Of a stretch of DNA of 12,783 bases, positions 7,470-12,783 are shown in pieces. The notes under the pieces were generated by a model. It was not told where the DNA came from and did no database searches. It worked only from the letters and a program-made list of their open reading frames with translations. The stretch's first letter is position 1, and each line of letters begins with the position of its first letter. Made by a program: the position numbers and the translations under genes. This DNA comes from an uncultured Methanobacterium sp. (GTDB lineage Archaea > Methanobacteriota > Methanobacteria > Methanobacteriales > Methanobacteriaceae), in NCBI RefSeq assembly GCF_963665055.1, contig NZ_OY762021.1:1-12783 (forward strand). Direction: 5' to 3'.

Positions 7470-8294
7470 CTAGCGGAATCCCCAAATAACTGGTTGTGCC
7501 AGTTGTGGTTGCACATTCAATACTGTTAGGAAAGCATTTAGTACCTTTTGTACTTTCAATACCTGTGATACCAGTTTTTGCACCGTCTTCTGCAGTGCTG
7601 CATGTTTTACTTGTATCTGTTGTTGGTTCACAACAGTACTACCTCCAGCAGATGGAGTTAAAGCTGCGATTGGCGCTGTAACTTTAGCTGCAATAGGCCC
7701 AGTAGTTTTAGCTGCAACACTCCCTGATTTAACTGCAGGACTAATAGATGTAGCTACAAAGTTACTGGTAGATGTATCTGTGGAAGTGGTAGTTTCAGTA
7801 TTTGTACCAGATACTGCTTCTCCCCTAACCTCATGGGACACGTAAACTCCGTTTAAAAAACAGTTATTGAGTGTTAGTTGACCATTGTTGACTACCGGAG
7901 ATCCATCTTCCATGTTCAAGATAGACAGGTTTTCTAGAACCACACAAACTCCGGGATCTATGGTAACTGTTCCACCTTCCCCTCCAGCGATTATAACAGT
8001 GTCTTCAGCAGTAGCACCAGTACCTTTGATGGTAATGCTTTTATTAACAATTACTGGTTCATAATATTCCCCAGCTGCTAGTTGAACATTATAACTATCT
8101 GCAGTGTTCTCATCATTAATTGCATCCTGTATAACACAGGAACCATAATAAGTGGTTCCTGTTTCTACTACATATGAATAAGTAGTTGGTTCTTTAGCAG
8201 GCGCAATGGCAAAAGCTGCCCCACTTAAAATTATTGCAAACAGGAAAGCAAAGACAATGAAAGTCGATTTCATTTTCACCCGTTGGATTATCAT
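7470..8294 (-). CDS. Secreted beta-helix-type surface protein (274 aa as read), 3' end probably frame-disrupted
   Basis: ATG 8294 is chosen because AAGGTGG lies about 8 bases upstream (8304-8310); ATG 8273 is the alternative. A signal peptide follows, with a charged start, a hydrophobic core to Leu23 and probable cleavage after AFA at residue 29. The mature part reads CVIQDAINDENTADSYNVQLAAGEY, then EPVIVNKSITIKGTG and GGTVTIDPGVCVVLENLSILN, the pattern of right-handed parallel beta-helix surface proteins common in Methanobacteriales. A Thr/Ser-rich and Ala/Pro-rich stalk comes next. The last 45 residues (QQQIQVKHAALQKTVQKL...) look like an out-of-frame reading: a neighbouring frame gives a Thr/Gly-rich stretch and a third frame a hydrophobic segment ending in Lys-Lys, as expected for a stalk and membrane anchor. 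The gene lies between the lasso kinase and RRE genes but has no known lasso role. It has its own promoter region. Confidence 0.7.
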   Translation of the reverse strand: MIIQRVKMKSTFIVFAFLFAIILSGAAFAIAPAKEPTTYSYVVETGTTYYGSCVIQDAINDENTADSYNVQLAAGEYYEPVIVNKSITIKGTGATAEDTVIIAGGEGGTVTIDPGVCVVLENLSILNMEDGSPVVNNGQLTLNNCFLNGVYVSHEVRGEAVSGTNTETTTSTDTSTSNFVATSISPAVKSGSVAAKTTGPIAAKVTAPIAALTPSAGGSTVVNQQQIQVKHAALQKTVQKLVSQVLKVQKVLNAFLTVLNVQPQLAQPVIWGFR

Positions 8295-8360
8295 TTTTTC
8301 TTGCCACCTTCTCATATTAAAATAACATTCTCTAATACATACCCTGACTTCACAATCAGT

Positions 8361-8418
8361 TATAATAAACAAACATTTTAGTGACTCAAGTCACAAAAGT
8401 GTGTGCTATATGTCACAA
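8361..8418 (-). promoter_or_regulatory. Promoter and candidate operators of the beta-helix gene
   Basis: A TATA-like GTTTATTATA lies at about 8361-8370. Immediately upstream is the perfect palindrome GTGACT-CA-AGTCAC (8381-8394). Beyond it are two direct copies of TTTTGTGAC on the minus strand, the outer one within TTGTGACATATA (8407-8418), which is repeated at the RRE promoter. Confidence 0.5.
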
Positions 8419-8626
8419 AAAGATATGTTTTTTTGGTTTTAAAAACTTTAAATAACATAAACCAAACAAATAAAATTTAAAAAAGATTAATAATTAATAA
8501 TTAAATTTATATTCAAAATTAAAACATTTTTATCCGGATTTTTAATGATTTTTCCCTAAAATCGGTTCACATTTTGGAACGAAAAATGTTGGAGTAAGAT
8601 TATATGTTAATAAAAAGAATTTATTG

Positions 8627-8645
8627 TTAAAAAAGCGATTTTTAA
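8627..8645 (-). terminator. Hairpin with oligo-T after the kinase gene
   Basis: The arms TTAAAAA and TTTTTAA (7 bp) enclose a 5-base loop, so either strand offers an oligo-T end. It is preceded on the minus strand by another T5 run at about 8664-8668. Confidence 0.45.
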
Positions 8646-8679
8646 GTGCATAAAGAAACGGGTAAAAATCCAATTATTT

Positions 8680-9675
8680 TTATCTGTTTATACCTAAATC
8701 CTCTTCTACAGACTGTACCATATCCTGAATATCCTCAAAGGAATGAACCAATACCAACCGTTTCACAGTCACATTATTCACTAGCTGGGCACAGTTTATC
8801 AGATTCTCTTTCTGAGTGGTTTGTTGAAAGATGCGATTGGCAACTGAGTGACGGATTAAATCAATCAAGTTCTCCTGAGACTTTAAAACGGATATTCCAG
8901 TGTTAACAATTGATTCTCCATTATTTAATTCTGGATTGAAATTTCCATCCGCTCCATCCTGTACTTTTTCAATAACGTAAATCCTCTCAAGTTTTACTGG
9001 TTCCGGGGAAAACTGGTAGGATGCATCACAGAACACCTTACCCGCCAGGGTCTTCAAAGGAGTTAAAATATCAGTGTGTTCTTTAACTTGGTTGTAAGCC
9101 TCCTCTGATAAACGCACATGAGGATAACCCGGATAGACCACTGGTTTTCCAGCCTCATCAAATTTTATAGTCAGAATATCATCTGCCACCAATGGGTATC
9201 CCTTCACATAGAGGTGGATGGCAGTGGTTGATTTACCATTACCACGGTGTCCCAAGAAGGCCACTGCCCCAGATATCTCATTGGTATCCACCTTACCCAT
9301 GTTTACTGCGCTACCGTGCAGGACTAAAAAACCACGCTGGTGAAGCATTAGGGACATCACTGGCCCCAATAGGAATGGGATTAAATTAAGTTCATCAGAA
9401 CCATCCAGATCAGCAATTGGTTCCACAATCACTTGCTCACCATTACTGATCTTAACCTTCCCAATTTCATCCCACCACAGATACACATCAGATCCTGTAA
9501 CCAAGTAGTTGGGCCCATCCACATCAGCCCCCGTAACCTGGGAAGGATCAACTAATCCAAATGTAATCTCAACATCGGGGCCACCTTCCCTGAGTTCATT
9601 ACCAGAACATTCAATCATTCCAGGTAGTTCAATTTCTGATGCGATTTCCAATCCAAATGCTTTATAGGTGAACAT
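8680..9675 (-). CDS. HPr-kinase-like protein, predicted lasso precursor kinase (331 aa)
   Basis: ATG 9675 is chosen because GGAGAATGATC, nearly the full anti-SD complement, ends just before it, and because the product then starts MFTYKAFGLEIASEIELPG, the usual start of this family. Visible features are LHGSAV at residues 119-124, the Walker A loop GHRGNGKST at 142-150, the Walker B-like ADD at 164-166 and the conserved YPGYPHVRLS at 181-190. These belong to the HPr kinase/phosphorylase fold, but the protein lacks the N-terminal DRTGG domain of true HPr kinases, and nothing suggests a phosphotransferase system here. Such enzymes in lasso clusters (paeninodin type) phosphorylate the C-terminal Ser of the precursor; the precursor here ends in Ser38. 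It heads the minus-strand gene set and is divergent from the AlbA_2 regulator. Substrate assignment is an inference. Confidence 0.82.
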   Translation of the reverse strand: MFTYKAFGLEIASEIELPGMIECSGNELREGGPDVEITFGLVDPSQVTGADVDGPNYLVTGSDVYLWWDEIGKVKISNGEQVIVEPIADLDGSDELNLIPFLLGPVMSLMLHQRGFLVLHGSAVNMGKVDTNEISGAVAFLGHRGNGKSTTAIHLYVKGYPLVADDILTIKFDEAGKPVVYPGYPHVRLSEEAYNQVKEHTDILTPLKTLAGKVFCDASYQFSPEPVKLERIYVIEKVQDGADGNFNPELNNGESIVNTGISVLKSQENLIDLIRHSVANRIFQQTTQKENLINCAQLVNNVTVKRLVLVHSFEDIQDMVQSVEEDLGINR

Positions 9676-9720
9676 GTGATCATTCTCCATTGTTAGAGAG
9701 ATAAAATTTTTTACATGAGA

Positions 9721-9730
9721 TAAATTATAT
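9721..9730 (-). promoter_or_regulatory. TATA box of the kinase gene
   Basis: The minus strand reads ATATAATTTA, 46-55 bases before the ATG at 9675. This predicts a short leader of about 25 bases carrying the GGAGAATGATC ribosome binding site. Confidence 0.5.
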
Positions 9731-9781
9731 TCTAATTGGCAGGATAAGTATCTTCCAATTTTTCTCAAATGTTAAGAAATA

Positions 9782-9804
9782 ATGGAACAATAGTTATATT
9801 CCAT
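9782..9804 (+). promoter_or_regulatory. Inverted repeat in the divergent kinase/regulator promoter region
   Basis: ATGGAA and TTCCAT (6-bp arms, 11-base spacer) flank a TATA-like GTTATATT. The position between two divergent genes makes it a candidate operator for the AlbA_2-type regulator. The arms are short, so chance is possible. Confidence 0.35.
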
Positions 9805-9871
9805 AAATTATAGAAGTAAACACTTAAATTAACAAATTTAACTAAAATATTAAGGAATTGGGAGCTTTTAA

Positions 9872-10144
9872 ATGAATTTTTCCAGAATCTTACAAGACGA
9901 AAAGCAAAACGGAGTAGAATTCACCGAATTCATGGATGACAATGCATTTAAGACCATATCCGCATTCTCCAACACCGATGGCGGGACCCTGTTCTGCGGT
10001 GTTAAAAGTAAAAGAAATATCCCCGGTTTTGACTGCAGTGACAAAAACGTCCAACAAATCACCACCAAAATAATAGATAAAATGGGAATCAACCCCATAA
10101 TCTCTTGTTTTAACTGGGAAGAAAAAAACGATCCTGAGAATTGA
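9872..10144 (+). CDS. AlbA_2-type regulator, N-terminal part, truncated by frameshift
   Basis: The ATG has a clear GGGAG site 7 bases upstream (9860-9864). The product contains EFTEFMDDNAFKTISAFSNT followed by DGGTLFCGV, the signature of the AlbA_2 (Schlafen AlbA, formerly AAA_4) domain, which is found at the N-terminus of many putative transcriptional regulators and can bind nucleic acid. The frame stops soon after WEEKNDPEN. The A run at 10122-10128 has one A too many: with six As instead of seven the protein continues WEEKTILRIDVRKSPNPISYNGRYYKRT into the next reading frame and gives 443 residues, a normal family length. The gene is divergent from the lasso kinase, so control of the lasso genes is possible but unproven. 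Confidence 0.8.
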   Translation: MNFSRILQDEKQNGVEFTEFMDDNAFKTISAFSNTDGGTLFCGVKSKRNIPGFDCSDKNVQQITTKIIDKMGINPIISCFNWEEKNDPEN

Positions 10145-11204
10145 CGTTAGAAAAAGTCCCAATCCAATTTCATACAATGGTCGGTACTATAAAAGAACCA
10201 ATAATAACAACACCAGAATCTCAGGAGACCAGCTAAAGGAGTTTTTTTTAACCGGAACCAACTGGGACGGTATGACCAACGATTACAGTATAAATGAAAT
10301 TGATGAAGAATCCCTCCGGAAATTCACTAAAAAAGCAGTAAGAAGGGGTAGGCTCATAGCAGATGATAAGGCAGAAGTACCGGGAATACTCAAGAAATTA
10401 AATCTGTTAGTTGATGGGAGACTCACCAATGCGGCTATCATCCTCTTTGGCCGGGACCCCCAGAAGTACTTCACCAATGCCTTGGTCCGTGTGTTAAGGT
10501 TCAAGGATGATGTCAATATCTATGACCGGAGAGTTACCGGTAACCTTTTCCAGCAGGCAGAAGAAGCAGAAGAGGCAATTAAAAACTCTATCAATGTGAA
10601 ATTAGAAATAAAAGGTAAACTAACCCGGGAGGAAGTCTGGGATTATCCCCTTAAAGCTATACGTGAAGCTTTAATAAACTCCATAGTCCACCGGGATTAC
10701 TTCAAATTCCAGGTCCAAACCCAAATCAAGATATTTGATGACCAGATCTGGTTTTTTAACCCTGGAGAACTGTTCGGTGGATTAACCATTGAAAAACTAC
10801 AAACCCCCCATCCTTCTTCAACCAGGAATCCTCTGATTGCTGAGATGTTCTTCAAGGCAGGTTTGGTGGAAGTTCATGGATCAGGCATACCACAGATGAT
10901 GAAGTCACTCGAAAATGCCGGGCTCCCTGAGCCTGATTTTAAAGAAGAATTTGCTGGTTTTTCGGTTTACATGTTAAAAAATGTGTATGATAAGGAATAC
11001 TTGAAAAGTTTAGGCCTTAACTATAGCCAGATCCAGGCAGTGTCACATATACAGGAACACGGATCACTAACCATGTCTGATTTCCTACGTATATCCCCAG
11101 GTATAAGTGAACGAACACTCCGTAGGTATTTAGCAGACTTGGTGGATAAAAAACTGATTATAGCCATTGGTGAGAAGAAAGGAAGAAGTTATGAACTTTC
11201 TTAA
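10128..11204 (+). CDS. AlbA_2-type regulator, C-terminal part (HATPase-like and winged-helix domains), out of frame with its N-terminal part
   Basis: The frame is open from the poly-A run at 10122-10128; its first ATG is 10272, which lies within the domain and has no convincing ribosome binding site. Residues before that ATG (IDVRKSPNPISYNGRYYKR) complete the AlbA_2 domain. Then come a linker domain and an HATPase_c_4-like region with REALINSIVHRDY, NPGELFGGLTIEKL, STRNPLIAEMFFKAGLVEVHGSG and LPEPDF, all standard for this regulator family. The last 60 residues (SQIQAVSHIQEHGSLTMSDFL...SERTLRRYLADLVDKKLI) form a helix-turn-helix of the winged type. If the frameshift is real, neither piece would contain all domains. 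Confidence 0.85.
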   Translation, partial: TILRIDVRKSPNPISYNGRYYKRTNNNNTRISGDQLKEFFLTGTNWDGMTNDYSINEIDEESLRKFTKKAVRRGRLIADDKAEVPGILKKLNLLVDGRLTNAAIILFGRDPQKYFTNALVRVLRFKDDVNIYDRRVTGNLFQQAEEAEEAIKNSINVKLEIKGKLTREEVWDYPLKAIREALINSIVHRDYFKFQVQTQIKIFDDQIWFFNPGELFGGLTIEKLQTPHPSSTRNPLIAEMFFKAGLVEVHGSGIPQMMKSLENAGLPEPDFKEEFAGFSVYMLKNVYDKEYLKSLGLNYSQIQAVSHIQEHGSLTMSDFLRISPGISERTLRRYLADLVDKKLIIAIGEKKGRSYELS

Positions 11205-11297
11205 TATGCATCAGGTTATTAAATATGAATCCGGAATTTTAATATACATAAAGTATATTCCATAACGGACATTATAACGGACATATCGGACAAAATA

Positions 11298-11334
11298 ATG
11301 GGTATCATGTGAATAAGAATCCCATATTTTTTTT
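11298..11334 (+). terminator. Probable terminator of the AlbA_2-type regulator gene
   Basis: A weak 5-bp stem ATGGG/CCCAT is followed by a T8 run (11327-11334). The oligo-T is the stronger part of the signal in an archaeon. Confidence 0.45.
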
Positions 11335-11372
11335 AAAATTAATTTTTAGTGAGGTTTCTGATTTTTTAGTGT

Positions 11373-11416
11373 GGTTCTAAAATAAGGTAAGATAGAAATA
11401 ATCTTATTATAGAACC
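11373..11416. repeat. 14-bp inverted repeat upstream of the membrane protein gene
   Basis: GGTTCTAAAATAAG (11373-11386) and CTTATTATAGAACC (11403-11416) pair with one mismatch across a 16-base spacer. It lies just upstream of the TATA box at 11433, where a regulator site would be expected. A hairpin or a remnant of a small mobile element are alternatives. Confidence 0.6.
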
Positions 11417-11432
11417 TCATCAACACCCAAGT

Positions 11433-11440
11433 ATTTTATA
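11433..11440 (+). promoter_or_regulatory. TATA box giving a probable leaderless transcript
   Basis: ATTTTATA is centred about 28 bases before the ATG at 11464 and no Shine-Dalgarno site is present in between. Transcription would start at or next to the start codon. Confidence 0.45.
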
Positions 11441-11463
11441 CAAGTTCATCCAAACAACAGATT

Positions 11464-12783
11464 ATGAAACTCTCATCACAGAAAGACCTTTTACTCATTA
11501 TCATCCTCAGCATAGCAGTTCTCTTAATGAGCTGGCTCAAGCTGATTAAAGGATATCCATTATCACTTTTACCAACGATTTTAGTTTTATTCTTACCAGG
11601 ATACGCCCTGATTACAGCTATCTGGCCCAGTGATGAGAAAATGGGCTGGACACTTCGCTTAGGTATGGGATTTGTTCTGGGACTTGTTTTCATCCTGTTT
11701 TTACCATTAATATTCAACAGTCTCAATTGGACTGAACTTACAGGGTCCATTAATCAAATACTTCTCATAGTGGCTATTGTGTTCTCCCTGATTGCCATGG
11801 CCCGAAGGACAGAACCAGTAGATGAACTGGAACCTCTTCATAGGGATCCCCAACTCACACTGGAGGAATCCATTGAGCGTGCAACTTTAATGCGCCAGAA
11901 AGCAGAAGAAGAACCCAATGAATATGAAGATCACTACGAAGGTGATGAGGAATATTATGATAATGAATACTATGAAGAGGAACCCCCGGAGGGTGAAGAC
12001 AACCACAAAGGATATTATTCTGAATATGATGAAGGTTTAGATGATGAAACCCATGGGGAACCTGAGGAAGAATCATCTAAGGAATTTGAAGAAGAAACTG
12101 GAGAAGAGCCTGAAGATGAATTTGGGGAAGCCCCAGACATAGAACCTCGAAAATATCAGGATTTGAAGAATGAAAAACCTCTCCAGTACGAGAGAATCAA
12201 GGATAAATATCCCTTGGATGAAGATGAATATCATCCAGACGATAGCGAATACCATCGAGCTGAAGATCAATCATATTCAGATGATGAATACGTCACAGAT
12301 TACCATGAATCTCCCCAAGATGAGGAAGATCATCCCAAACAAACCAGAGGTGTTCCGCTCCGAGTAGAAGAACCAGTTAAAACCTCACCCACAGATTATG
12401 AAGCAGAAATGGATAAACCAGTGTGGGGAGAAGAACCACCCAAGAAAAAAACTGGTTTTAAAAACTGGGATCTGGTTATGATCCTCTTTTTAAGTGGAAT
12501 TTCACTCCTGTTCCTATATTTCAATCCTTTAAAAACCACAACCACATCAGTTATTTTCTTTATATTACTCCTGTTTATCTTAGGTTACGCTGGACTTACC
12601 ATCATCTTCCCTGCTAAATCCAGGGCCAGTTCAAGGAATCTCCTCATTGCCAGTACAATTATCGCAGTTATCCTATTCATCCTATCTTTCCTAGCATGGA
12701 ACACACATCTATTGCCCTCTGTGCCCAAGTACGTGGTAACCATAATGTTCGTGGCATCAATAATACTAGTGGCAGGAGCATTC
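11464..12783 (+). CDS. DUF1616-like membrane protein with duplicated 4-helix module and long acidic linker, 3'-truncated
   Basis: The frame is open from ATG 11464 to the window end (440 codons seen, no stop). The first half has four hydrophobic segments at about residues 9-25, 35-54, 66-84 and 95-112, including LFLPGYALITAIWP, the pattern of DUF1616 proteins. Residues about 115-334 are a hydrophilic linker rich in Glu, Asp, Tyr and Pro. The second half has four more hydrophobic segments, beginning WDLVMILFLSGISLLFLYF and including LLFILGYAGLTIIFPAKSRA, which aligns by eye with the first half's PGYALITAIWPSDEKMG. So it appears to be an internally duplicated module split by a large linker. A role in cell-envelope or surface-protein processing or assembly is only a guess from the family's distribution in methanogens. 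It follows the regulator gene by 259 bp and seems independent of it. Confidence 0.75.
   Translation, partial: MKLSSQKDLLLIIILSIAVLLMSWLKLIKGYPLSLLPTILVLFLPGYALITAIWPSDEKMGWTLRLGMGFVLGLVFILFLPLIFNSLNWTELTGSINQILLIVAIVFSLIAMARRTEPVDELEPLHRDPQLTLEESIERATLMRQKAEEEPNEYEDHYEGDEEYYDNEYYEEEPPEGEDNHKGYYSEYDEGLDDETHGEPEEESSKEFEEETGEEPEDEFGEAPDIEPRKYQDLKNEKPLQYERIKDKYPLDEDEYHPDDSEYHRAEDQSYSDDEYVTDYHESPQDEEDHPKQTRGVPLRVEEPVKTSPTDYEAEMDKPVWGEEPPKKKTGFKNWDLVMILFLSGISLLFLYFNPLKTTTTSVIFFILLLFILGYAGLTIIFPAKSRASSRNLLIASTIIAVILFILSFLAWNTHLLPSVPKYVVTIMFVASIILVAGAF

Larger units (their letters stand above)
8295..8679. other. Intergenic region between kinase and beta-helix genes
   Basis: It contains the beta-helix promoter and operators, then AT-rich DNA with an AAATTTAA...TTAAATTT inverted repeat near 8474-8508, and the kinase terminator near 8627-8672. 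No coding signal was found; plus-strand ORFs entering from 8646 are shadows of the kinase gene. Confidence 0.6.
11205..11463. other. Intergenic region with short repeats before the membrane protein gene
   Basis: In order it holds: a 7-bp inverted repeat AATATAC/GTATATT (11241-11259); two exact copies of ATAACGGACAT at 12-base spacing with a third partial copy (11262-11292); a terminator-like ATGGG/CCCAT pair followed by T8; a 14-bp inverted repeat; and a TATA box. No gene was recognised. Confidence 0.7.

Noticed and set aside
8646..8906. Plus-strand ORF of 86 codons over the kinase gene end
   Set aside because: It overlaps the well-supported kinase in antisense and has no start signal or recognisable motif.
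10122..10129. A AAA AAC as a programmed -1 ribosomal frameshift site in the regulator
   Set aside because: The heptamer is in phase, but a -1 shift leads at once to CGA TCC TGA, a stop. The downstream domain needs a +1 (or -2) shift.
11436..11750. Minus-strand ORF of 104 codons
   Set aside because: It is the antisense of the first transmembrane segments of the membrane protein, whose frame stays open for all 440 codons seen.
1..12783. CRISPR arrays, tRNA or rRNA genes, transposases
   Set aside because: I saw no regularly spaced repeats with unique spacers, no tRNA-like cloverleaf signature and no transposase motif.

Overview
The window looks like a chromosomal segment of a methanogenic archaeon of the order Methanobacteriales, most likely Methanobacterium or a close relative. 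The evidence is a giant surface adhesin built of DUF11 repeats with an N-terminal Cys-Gln thioester domain, a DUF1616-like membrane protein, an AlbA_2-type regulator, AT-rich intergenic DNA with archaeal TATA boxes, poly-T terminators, and ribosome binding sites of the GGAG/GGTG type. The genus is an inference from gene content; there is no rRNA to confirm it.

Layout. 1-4691 (+): 3' part of a large secreted adhesin, ending in two tandem 837-bp units that share a 700-bp block with no difference I could see. 4720-4836 (+): a 38-codon gene that I read as a lasso peptide precursor. 4853-6716 (-): the lasso cyclase (asparagine-synthase family), split by one extra A in an A8 run. 6821-7108 (-): a PqqD-like leader-binding protein (RRE, B1). 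7470-8294 (-): a secreted beta-helix-type surface protein whose 3' end looks frame-disrupted. 8680-9675 (-): an HPr-kinase-like protein. 9872-11204 (+): an AlbA_2/HATPase-type regulator, also split by one extra A in a poly-A run. 11464-end (+): a membrane protein with two 4-helix halves separated by a long acidic linker, open at the window end.

The exciting part is 4720-9675, which reads as an archaeal lasso peptide system. The precursor has the leader motif YxxPxLxxxGxxxxxT and the predicted core GKYEGGGDYDTGSPYS, giving a Gly1-Asp8 ring. The RRE protein would bind the leader and the cyclase would close the ring. The core ends in Ser, the residue phosphorylated by HPr-kinase-like enzymes in paeninodin-type lasso clusters, so a phosphorylated archaeal lasso peptide is a concrete prediction. 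The leader peptidase (B2) and a dedicated exporter are not in the window. The precursor gene is convergent with its cyclase instead of heading the operon, and a surface-protein gene sits between the kinase and the RRE gene.

Two single-base frameshifts lie in poly-A runs, both with one A too many. They could be sequencing error, real decay, phase variation or slippage; the DNA alone does not decide.
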